DNA of 6,268 nt from Myxococcota bacterium (GTDB lineage Bacteria > Myxococcota > Polyangia > GCA-2747355 > JAKLHH01). The stretch lies in the NCBI GenBank assembly GCA_022710245.1, contig JAKLHH010000475.1, forward strand, positions 1 through 6,268. The letters run 5' to 3'. Of the stretch, positions 1 through 6,035 are shown piece after piece. Below the pieces are notes generated by a model. It searched no databases. It worked only from the letters and a program-made list of their open reading frames with translations, and had not been told where the DNA came from. Both the position numbers and the translations under genes were made by a program. Position 1 is the stretch's first letter; every line of letters begins with the position of its first letter.

Positions 1-1273
1 GCGCCGCGCGCAGGGGGGGCTCGCCCTCCTCGATCAGCCGGCTGATGTTCTCCGTCACCACGATCGCGTCGTCGACGACGAAGCCGGTGGAGATGGTGAG
101 CGCCATCAGCGAGAGGTTGTCGAGGCTGTAGTCGAGGAGGTACATGGCCCCGAAGGTGCCGACCAGCGCCAGCGGCACCGCCACGCTGGGGATGAAGGTC
201 GCCCAGCCGCTGCGCAGGAAGAAGAAGACCACCAGCACCACCAGGACCACGCTGGCGAGCAGCGAGAGCTCCACGTCCCGCACCGAGGCGCGGATCGTCT
301 GGCTGCGATCCATCGCCACCTGCACCTCGATCGCCGGCGAGAGCGACCCGCCGAGCGTGGGCAGGAGCTCCTTGACCCGGTCGATCACCTCCAGGATGTT
401 GGCCCCGGGCTGCCGGCGGACCACCAGCAGCACCGAGCGCCGCCCGTCGGTCCAGGCCGCGACGCGGTTGTTCTCCACGCTGTCGATCACGTTCGCCACG
501 TCGCTCAGGCGCACCGCCGAGCCGTTGCGGTAGGCGATGACGAGCGGCCGGAAGCTGGCCGCCCCGCCGAGCTGATCGTTGGCCGCGACGGTGTGGGCGC
601 GCCGCGGCCCCTGCAGTGAGCCCTTCGGCACGTCCACCGTGGCCTGACCGAGGAACGCGCGCAGATCGCTCAGGCCCAGCCCGACGCCGGCCAGCGCCGC
701 CGGGTCGGCCTGCACGCGGACCGCGGGCTGCTGTCCGCCGCCGACGAAGACCTGCCCGACCCCGGGGACCTGCGAGATCTTCTGCACCAGCACCGTGTTG
801 GCCGTGTCGAAGACCTCGCCGAGGGGCAGCGTCGGCGAGCTGACCGAGAGGATCAGGATCGGCGCGTCCGCCGGGTTGACCTTCTGGTAGCGAGGACGGG
901 TGGGCAGGTTCGCGGGCAGGTCGGCGGCCGCGGCGTTGATCGCCGCCTGCACGTCGCGGCCCGCCGCGTCGGCGTCCCGGTCGAGGTCGAACTGCAAGAT
1001 GATGTTGGTCAGGCCGAGGGAGCTGACCGAGGTGATCTCGCTCAGGCCGGCGATGCGGCCGAAGCGCCGCTCGAGCGGCGTCGCCACCGCGGAGGCCATC
1101 GTCTCGGGGCTGGCCCCGGGGAGCGCGGCCTGCACGGCGATGGTGGGGAAGTCGACCCGGGGGAGCGGCGCGACGGGCAGCTGGGTGAAGGCCGCCGCGC
1201 CGGCGAGGAGCAGCGCCGCCGCGAGGAGCCCGGTCGCCACCGGCCGGCGGATGAACGGCGCGGAGAGGCTCAC
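1..1273 (-). CDS. mdtC: RND multidrug efflux permease, MdtC-like subunit (partial, C-terminus off the left edge)
   Basis: Inner-membrane proton/drug antiporter subunit of the HAE1 RND family. The first 424 residues read without a stop in my own translation, about 40% of a usual 1030-residue permease. The start is GTG at 1273, inside the four bases GTGA shared with the stop of the upstream permease. A GAGGG ribosome site lies 6 bases before it. The N-terminus has the family motif PFIRRPVAT followed by TM1, then LPVAPLPRVDFPTI and the porter-domain blocks PGASPETMASAVATPLERR, DVQAAINAA, VNPADAPIL and QKISQVPGVG. TM4 carries the proton-relay pair D401-D402 (AcrB D407/D408). By recall, RVDFPTI, ASPETMASAVATPLER, GRIAG and QFDLDRD resemble E. 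coli MdtC rather than MdtB. This fits its place after an MdtB-like gene, with which it should form a mixed trimer. TM4 has two polar changes, D385 and T407. Assignment to the family is firm; subunit identity is strong but by recall. Confidence 0.93.
   Translation of the reverse strand, partial: MSLSAPFIRRPVATGLLAAALLLAGAAAFTQLPVAPLPRVDFPTIAVQAALPGASPETMASAVATPLERRFGRIAGLSEITSVSSLGLTNIILQFDLDRDADAAGRDVQAAINAAAADLPANLPTRPRYQKVNPADAPILILSVSSPTLPLGEVFDTANTVLVQKISQVPGVGQVFVGGGQQPAVRVQADPAALAGVGLGLSDLRAFLGQATVDVPKGSLQGPRRAHTVAANDQLGGAASFRPLVIAYRNGSAVRLSDVANVIDSVENNRVAAWTDGRRSVLLVVRRQPGANILEVIDRVKELLPTLGGSLSPAIEVQVAMDRSQTIRASVRDVELSLLASVVLVVLVVFFFLRSGWATFIPSVAVPLALVGTFGAMYLLDYSLDNLSLMALTISTGFVVDDAIVVTENISRLIEEGEPPLRAA
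90..120 (-). repeat. 31-base direct repeat shared by the two permease genes (copy in the MdtC-like gene)
   Basis: This tract is identical to 3185-3215 in the MdtB-like gene. It encodes the TM4 start (NLSLMALTIS region) just before the Asp-Asp pair. The two genes align here without gaps at an offset of 3095 bases, the distance between their start codons. The surrounding 120 bases (41-160 against 3136-3255) differ at about 11 positions by hand count. Confidence 0.9.
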
Positions 1274-4200
1274 GAGCTGCCCTCGGCCGGCGCCTCGGTG
1301 GCGCGCCGCCGCCGCAGCCGGCGGGCTAGGCGCTCGAGGTAGAGGTAGATGACCGGCGTCGTGTAGAGGGTGAGGAGCTGCGAGAAGAGCAGCCCGCCGA
1401 CGATCGAGACCCCGAGCGGGCGCCGCAGCTCGGAGCCGGTGCCGCTGCCGAGCGCGAGCGGGAGTCCGCCGAGGAGGGCGGCCATGGTGGTCATCATGAT
1501 GGGCCGGAAGCGCAGCAGCGCCGCGCGCAGGATGGCGTCCTCGGGCGCGAGCCCCTCCTCGCGCTCGGCCAGGATGGCGAAGTCCACCATCAGGATGCCA
1601 TTCTTCTTCACGATGCCGATCAGCAGGATGATGCCGATCAGCGCGATGACGGTGAACTGGTAGCCGAGGAGGAGCAGCGCGAGCAGCGCGCCGACTCCGG
1701 CCGAGGGCAGCGTCGAGAGGATGGTCACCGGGTGGATGGTGCTCTCGTAGAGGACGCCGAGGACGATGTAGACCGCGAGCAGCGCGGCCAGCACGAGCAG
1801 CGGCGCGGTGGCGAGCGCCTCCTGGAACGCCAGCGCCGCGCCGGAGAACTCGGAGCGCACGCCGCTCGGGATGCCGAGCTCGGCCTGCGCGCGGCGGATG
1901 GCGTCCACGGCGTCGCCGAGCGCCGCGCCGGGCGCGAGGTTGAAGGAGAGCGTGATCGCCGGGAACTGACCCTGGTGGCTGAGCGCGAGCGGCGCGGTGC
2001 CGCGCTCGAAGCGGGTGAAGGCCGAGAGCCTCACCTGGTCGCCGCCGGGCCCGCGCACGTGGAGCTGGCTCAGCGCGCGCGGGCTCTGCCGGAGCTCGGG
2101 CTTCACCTCGAGGATGACGCGGTACTGATTGATCTGGGTGAAGATGGTCGAGACCTGTCGCTGGCCGAAGGCGTCGTAGAGGACGTCGTCGATCGCCTGC
2201 GGGAGCAGCCCGAGCCGCGAGGCGGTGTCCCGGTCGATGACGAGCCGCAGCTCCAGCCCGGAGACCTGCTGATCGCTGGCGACGTCGCGGAGCTGGGGGA
2301 GCGCCTGCAGCCGCTGCAGGAGCCTGGGGGCCCAGGCGGAGAGCTCGCGGAGCTCGGCGTCCTCGAGGGTGTACTGGAACTGCGTCCGGCTCACGCGCGT
2401 CTCGATCTGGAGGTCCTGGGCGGGCTGCAGGAAGACCGAGATGCCGGTCACGGCGGCGAGCCGCGGCCGCAGGCGGGCGATGATCTCGTCCGCGCTGGCG
2501 CTGCGCTGCGAGCGCGGCCGGAGCGAGATCGAGAGGCGCCCCATGGTCGGGGTCGGGTTGGTCCCGTCGGCGCCGATGAACGACGCCACCGAGGAGACGT
2601 CCGGGTCGGCGCTCACCACGGCGGCGAGCGCGCGCTGCCTCTCGCTCATGCTGGCGAAGGAGACCTCCGGGGGCGCCTCGGAGACGCCGATGATGAGCCC
2701 GGTGTCCTCCTGCGGGAAGAACCCCTTGGGGATGAGCAGCGCCAGGACGACGGTGAGCGCCAGCGTGGCGAGCGTCGCGGCGAGCGTCAGCGGCTGGTGG
2801 CGGAGCACCCAGCGCAGCGTCCGATCGTAGAGCGCCACCATCCGGTCGAAGAGCCGCTCGAAGAGGCGCGCGACCCGGCCCGGCCGCTGGCCGCTCCGCA
2901 GCAGGAACGCGCACATCATCGCGGTCAGCGTCAGCGAGAGGAGGGCGGACATGGCGATCGCCACGCTCAGCGTGACGGCGAACTCGCGGAAGAGCCGGCC
3001 GATCACGCCGCGCATGAAGAGGAGCGGGATCAGCACCGCGATCAGCGAGATGGTGAGCGAGACGATGGTGAAGCCGATCTGGCGGGCGCCCCGGAGCGCG
3101 GCCACGAAGGGCCGCTCGCCCGCCTCCACGAAGCGGGAGATGTTCTCGATCATCACGATGGCGTCGTCGATGACGAAGCCGGTCGAGATGGTGAGCGCCA
3201 TCAGCGAGAGGTTGTTGAGGCTGTAGCCGAGGAGGTACATGACCCCGAAGGTGCCGATCAGCGAGAGCGGCACGGCCACGCCCGGGATGATGGTGGCGCG
3301 CAGGCTGCGCAGGAACAGGTAGACGACGGCCACGACCAGCACGAGGCTGATGAGGAGCGTGATCTCCACGTCGCGCACCGAGGCGCGCACCGTCTCGGTC
3401 CGGTCGCTGAGGATCTGGAGCTCGATGGTGCCCGGCAGCGCGCTGGTCAGGCGCGGCAGCAGCGCCTTCACCCGGTCGGCGACGGCGATCACGTTGGCGC
3501 CGGGCTGGCGCAGCACGTTGAGGATGATCGCGCGCTCGCCGTTCGCCCAGCCGGCGAGCTGCTCGTTCTCCACGCCGTCGATGACGTCCGCGACCTCGCT
3601 GAGCCGGATCGGCGCGCCGCTGCGGTAGGCGAGGATGAGCGGCCGGAAGCTCGCCGCGCGCTCCAGCTGACCGTTCGTCGCCAGCGTGTAGCTCTGGCGC
3701 GGCCCGTCGAGGATGCCCTTGGGCTGGTTGACGTTAGCCTGCACCAGCACCTGGCGGACATCGTCGAGGCTGAGCCCGGCGCCGGCCAGCGCCCCCGGGT
3801 CCACCCGCACGCGCACGGCGGGCTTCTGGCCGCCGTTGATGGTGACCAGCCCGACGCCGCTCACCTGCGAGATCTTCTGGGCCAGGATCGAGTCGGCGAC
3901 GTCGCTCACCTGGTCGAGGGGCAGGACCCTGGAGCTGAGGCTCAGCGTCAGGATCGGCGCGTCGGCCGGGTTGCTCTTGCTGTAGGTGGGCGGCGCCGGC
4001 AGGTCGCGCGGCAGCAGGTTCGAGGCCGCGTTGATCGCAGCCTGGACGTCCTGCTCGGCCGCGTCGATGCTCCGCGTGAGCTCGAACTGCAGCGTGATCT
4101 GCGAGGTGCCGAGGCTGGAGACGGACGTCATCTGGCTGAGCGAGGGCATCTGCCCGAGCTGCCGCTCGAGCGGGGTCGTCACCGACGAGACCATCGTCTC

Positions 4201-4368
4201 GGCGCTGGCGCCGGGCAGCCCCGTCGAGACCACGATGGTCGGGTAGTCGACCTGCGGCAGCGCCGCCACCGGGAGCTGGAGGAAGCCGGCCAGCCCGGCG
4301 AGGAGCAGGCCCACCGTCAGCAGCGTGGTCGCCACCGGGCGGCGGATGAACGGCTCGGAGATGCTCAA
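1270..4368 (-). CDS. mdtB: RND multidrug efflux permease, MdtB-like subunit (complete)
   Basis: Complete HAE1-type RND permease of 1032 residues, the usual length. The frame stays open further upstream to 4686, but that extension is proline/arginine-rich shadow of the preceding gene. The homology-supported start is TTG at 4368, in the TTGA overlap with the stop of the MdtA-like gene, 7 bases after a GAGG. TM1 follows PFIRRPVATT. Porter domain 1 spans about 35-330, with LPVAALPQVDYPTI and NLLPRDLPAPPTYSK close to E. coli MdtB. TM2-TM6 follow (about 335-490), then porter domain 2 (about 540-850) and TM8-TM12. Proton-relay residues are all present: D401, D402, K922 (in VKKNGILM), R953 and T960 (in RFRPIMMTT), matching AcrB D407, D408, K940, R971 and T978. 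The TM10 lysine argues for drug rather than heavy-metal (CusA-type) transport. One oddity is A483 where the family motif LTLTP has proline. The substrate cannot be read from the sequence; MdtABC of E. coli exports bile salts and novobiocin. Confidence 0.96.
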   Translation of the reverse strand: MSISEPFIRRPVATTLLTVGLLLAGLAGFLQLPVAALPQVDYPTIVVSTGLPGASAETMVSSVTTPLERQLGQMPSLSQMTSVSSLGTSQITLQFELTRSIDAAEQDVQAAINAASNLLPRDLPAPPTYSKSNPADAPILTLSLSSRVLPLDQVSDVADSILAQKISQVSGVGLVTINGGQKPAVRVRVDPGALAGAGLSLDDVRQVLVQANVNQPKGILDGPRQSYTLATNGQLERAASFRPLILAYRSGAPIRLSEVADVIDGVENEQLAGWANGERAIILNVLRQPGANVIAVADRVKALLPRLTSALPGTIELQILSDRTETVRASVRDVEITLLISLVLVVAVVYLFLRSLRATIIPGVAVPLSLIGTFGVMYLLGYSLNNLSLMALTISTGFVIDDAIVMIENISRFVEAGERPFVAALRGARQIGFTIVSLTISLIAVLIPLLFMRGVIGRLFREFAVTLSVAIAMSALLSLTLTAMMCAFLLRSGQRPGRVARLFERLFDRMVALYDRTLRWVLRHQPLTLAATLATLALTVVLALLIPKGFFPQEDTGLIIGVSEAPPEVSFASMSERQRALAAVVSADPDVSSVASFIGADGTNPTPTMGRLSISLRPRSQRSASADEIIARLRPRLAAVTGISVFLQPAQDLQIETRVSRTQFQYTLEDAELRELSAWAPRLLQRLQALPQLRDVASDQQVSGLELRLVIDRDTASRLGLLPQAIDDVLYDAFGQRQVSTIFTQINQYRVILEVKPELRQSPRALSQLHVRGPGGDQVRLSAFTRFERGTAPLALSHQGQFPAITLSFNLAPGAALGDAVDAIRRAQAELGIPSGVRSEFSGAALAFQEALATAPLLVLAALLAVYIVLGVLYESTIHPVTILSTLPSAGVGALLALLLLGYQFTVIALIGIILLIGIVKKNGILMVDFAILAEREEGLAPEDAILRAALLRFRPIMMTTMAALLGGLPLALGSGTGSELRRPLGVSIVGGLLFSQLLTLYTTPVIYLYLERLARRLRRRRATEAPAEGSS
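1280..1284 (-). promoter_or_regulatory. Ribosome binding site of the MdtC-like gene, inside the MdtB-like 3' end
   Basis: The minus strand reads GAGGG, 6 bases before GTG at 1273. It lies in the last codons of the MdtB-like gene and supports the GTGA-overlap start of the second permease. Confidence 0.6.
3185..3215 (-). repeat. 31-base direct repeat shared by the two permease genes (copy in the MdtB-like gene)
   Basis: Partner of the tract at 90-120, in the same reading frame and at the same residue positions. It reflects paralogy of the two permeases, either kept by codon bias and protein constraint or made uniform by gene conversion. Confidence 0.9.
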
Positions 4369-5525
4369 GGCAGCGCCTCGCCCTCGACACGCGCCGCGCT
4401 GCCCGACACCGCGGGCCGCTCGCGTGGCTGCACGCGGCTCCCCGGCCGGAGCCGCGCCTGTCCCTCGACGACGACCCGCTCCCCCTGAGCGAGGCCCCTC
4501 GCCACCACCACCAGCCCACCCCAGCGGGTGGCCGGCTGCACCGGGCGCACGCTGACCTTCTGGCCCGCGCCGATGACGTAGACGAACTGACCCTGGGGGC
4601 CGCGCTGCAGCGCCGCCGAGGGGATCACCAGCGCGCCGCGCTGGGTGGCGAGGAAGAGCCGCACCTTGACGAACTGGTTCGGCCACAGCCTGCGGTCCTG
4701 GTTGGGCAGCACCGCCTTCAGGCGCAGGCTGGCCGTCGACTGGTTGATCTGGTTGTCGATCAGCCCCAGGTCCCCGGCGCCGAGGAGGGTGCTCCCGTCG
4801 CGGCTGAAGGCCTGCACGGGGAGCTTGCCCCGCTGCAGCTGCGCGCTGATGGCGGGGAGGTCGTCCTGGGGCAGGGTGAAGATGAGCGCGATGGGCTGGA
4901 GCTGGGTGACGATGACGATGCCGCTGGCGTCGCCGGGGTGCACGACGTTGCCCTGGTCGACGACGCGTACGCCGGTGACGCCGTCGATCGGCGAGGTGAT
5001 CCGCGCGTAGCTGAGGTTCAGGCGCGCGCTCCGCACCGCGGCCTCGTCGATGCGGACCGTGCCCTCGAGCTGTCCGACGGTGGCGAGGTCGGTGTCGAGC
5101 TGCTGCGGTGCGATCAGCTTGCGCGCCACGAGGACGCGGTCGCGGCGGACGTTGAGGCGCGCGTTCGCCAGCAGCGCGCGGTCACGCGCGAGCGCGCCCT
5201 CGGCCTGCTGCAGCTGGACCTGGAACGGCCGCGGGTCGATCTGCGCCAGCAGCTCGCCCCGGCGGACGCGCTGTCCCTCGCGGAAGAAGACGCGGTCGAG
5301 CCGGCCGTCGACCTGGGTCTTCACGGTCACGGTCCGGAAGGCCACGACGTTGCCCAGACCCTCGCGGTAGATGGGCACGTCCTGGCGGGCGACGCGGGCG
5401 GCCTCGACGGGGACGGGGTGCTCGCTCTTCTCCGACTTGCCCTTGTCGCGTCCGCAGCCGCTGGCCCCGAGGGCCGCGGCGAGCGACAGACCGAGCACCC
5501 CGATGTGCTGGCGCCGCGCACCCAC
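4365..5525 (-). CDS. mdtA: RND efflux membrane fusion protein, MdtA-like lipoprotein
   Basis: Periplasmic adaptor of the HlyD/AcrA family that joins the RND permeases to an outer-membrane channel. I choose GTG at 5525 (386 residues). It sits 6 bases after a strong GGAGGGGG and gives an ideal signal: MGARRQ, a hydrophobic stretch, then GASGC with lipid-anchor Cys24. A TTG at 5579 would add 18 charged residues ahead of the signal and has no good ribosome site. Domains: lipoyl half 1 at about 66-99 (VKTQVDGRLDRVFFREGQRV), alpha-hairpin about 100-169, lipoyl half 2 about 170-206 (ARITSPIDGVTGVRVVDQGN), beta-barrel about 207-294 (FTLPQDDL, IDNQINQSTASLRLKA, LWPNQFVKVRL) and membrane-proximal domain about 295-366 (VIPSAALQRGPQGQFVYVI). 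These blocks closely match remembered E. coli MdtA. Position +2 after Cys is Gly, with Asp at +4. The stop overlaps the MdtB-like start by four bases. Confidence 0.95.
   Translation of the reverse strand: MGARRQHIGVLGLSLAAALGASGCGRDKGKSEKSEHPVPVEAARVARQDVPIYREGLGNVVAFRTVTVKTQVDGRLDRVFFREGQRVRRGELLAQIDPRPFQVQLQQAEGALARDRALLANARLNVRRDRVLVARKLIAPQQLDTDLATVGQLEGTVRIDEAAVRSARLNLSYARITSPIDGVTGVRVVDQGNVVHPGDASGIVIVTQLQPIALIFTLPQDDLPAISAQLQRGKLPVQAFSRDGSTLLGAGDLGLIDNQINQSTASLRLKAVLPNQDRRLWPNQFVKVRLFLATQRGALVIPSAALQRGPQGQFVYVIGAGQKVSVRPVQPATRWGGLVVVARGLAQGERVVVEGQARLRPGSRVQPRERPAVSGSAARVEGEALP
4376..4385 (-). promoter_or_regulatory. Ribosome binding site of the MdtB-like gene, inside the MdtA-like 3' end
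   Basis: The minus strand reads GAGGGCGAGG. The second GAGG is 7 bases before the TTG start at 4368. The site lies within the last codons of the upstream gene, as expected for translational coupling across the TTGA overlap, and it supports TTG as the true start. Confidence 0.6.
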
Positions 5526-5531
5526 CCGTGT

Positions 5532-5539
5532 CCCCCTCC
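5532..5539 (-). promoter_or_regulatory. Ribosome binding site of the MdtA-like gene
   Basis: The minus strand reads GGAGGGGG, ending 6 bases before GTG at 5525 (9 bases from the core GGAGG). It is the strongest Shine-Dalgarno match in the window. It decides the start of the membrane fusion protein in favour of 5525 over the TTG at 5579, since the latter would place this site inside the coding region. Confidence 0.8.
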
Positions 5540-5555
5540 GTTGCCCACCAAGCGT

Positions 5556-5570
5556 GGTCCGTCGGGGACC
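5556..5570. repeat. Short inverted repeat upstream of the MdtA-like gene
   Basis: GGTCC at 5556-5560 and GGACC at 5566-5570 form perfect 5-base arms around a 5-base spacer, about 30 bases upstream of the GTG start. It could be an operator half-site pair or a small hairpin in the leader. Arms this short arise easily by chance in such GC-rich DNA, so the call is weak. Confidence 0.25.
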
Positions 5571-5642
5571 GGGGTTCAAGGCGCTCGCGCCGCGACGACC
5601 GAGGCTGGGAGGGCTGGGACCGTGAAGCAGGCGGGCGAGGGC

Positions 5643-6035
5643 TCAGCGGAGCCAGAGGCTGTAGGTCAGCACGGCCAGCACGAACCCGGTGAAGAGGGAG
5701 TACTTCCAGCTGCGCTCCTTGAGCATGAAGAAGAGCAGCGAGGAGACGACGCGCAGGTAGGGGGTCAGGAGCAGCGCCGTGAGGCCCAGGCTGACGAGCA
5801 GGCGGGGGCGGAGGTCGCCCTTCATCGCCTCGCGAGCCTCGGCGCTGGCGAACCTGAAGAGGTTCACCTTGGGGATGGTGAACTCGAGGCCGAGCTGCGA
5901 CGTCCTGGCCCAGTGCCAGACGAGACCGGCGATCACGAGCAGGGTGCTCAGCACGACCCCCGCGAGCAGGAGGTAGCCGATCGCCCTCTCCATCTCGTGC
6001 TCGTGCGGCCTGCTCCCTCTGCCTCCCACGCTCAC
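5643..6035 (-). CDS. DUF1634 family small membrane protein
   Basis: Predicted inner-membrane protein of 130 residues. A short hydrophilic N-tail (1-18, including HEHE at 11-14) leads into the sequence MERAIGYLLLAGVVLS, typical of DUF1634. Three membrane segments are visible, at about 19-42, 79-105 (with TPYLRV at 91-96) and 112-129. The loop at 43-78 is amphipathic. The start is GTG at 6035, sharing GTGA with the TSUP stop. The ribosome site is weak, so coupled translation is likely. ATG at residue 15 is an alternative but would remove the N-tail common in the family. DUF1634 genes commonly follow TSUP permease genes, as here, which suggests an accessory subunit of that transporter. That role is inference, since to my knowledge no biochemical function has been shown. 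Family assignment rests on recall of sequence style plus context. Confidence 0.82.
   Translation of the reverse strand: MSVGGRGSRPHEHEMERAIGYLLLAGVVLSTLLVIAGLVWHWARTSQLGLEFTIPKVNLFRFASAEAREAMKGDLRPRLLVSLGLTALLLTPYLRVVSSLLFFMLKERSWKYSLFTGFVLAVLTYSLWLR

Larger units (their letters stand above)
5526..5642 (-). promoter_or_regulatory. Intergenic leader between DUF1634 and the efflux operon; presumed promoter region
   Basis: This 117-base gap is the only non-coding stretch and the only place in the window for a promoter of the efflux operon. On the minus strand a TTGAAC (5579-5574) resembles a -35 box, but no convincing -10 follows at 16-18 bases. Two short inverted repeats are present: GGTCC-5-GGACC at 5556-5570 and GGCGC-TC-GCGCC at 5580-5591, flanking or overlapping that box. 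No hairpin with a T-run is seen after the DUF1634 stop, so read-through from the TSUP-DUF1634 pair is possible. No regulator gene such as baeSR or a TetR family member lies in the window. Confidence 0.35.

Noticed and set aside
1270..4368. Heavy-metal (CusA/CzcA-type) RND identity
   Set aside because: The TM4 Asp-Asp pair with the TM10 Lys (K922) and the close match to MdtB motifs point to the drug-exporting HAE1 group.
1732..4488. A 918-codon open frame on the plus strand, opposite the MdtB-like permease
   Set aside because: It is antisense to a gene with full-length family motifs. Its product is a charged, low-complexity run of Arg, Glu, Asp, His and Gly with no recognisable domain, as expected opposite a GC-rich gene.
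4369..4686. N-terminal extension of the MdtB-like permease by 106 residues
   Set aside because: It lies wholly in the MdtA-like coding region in another frame, is Pro/Arg/Gly-rich, and the family N-terminus begins at the TTG at 4368.
5526..5642. Rho-independent terminator after DUF1634
   Set aside because: No hairpin followed by a T-run on the minus strand could be found.
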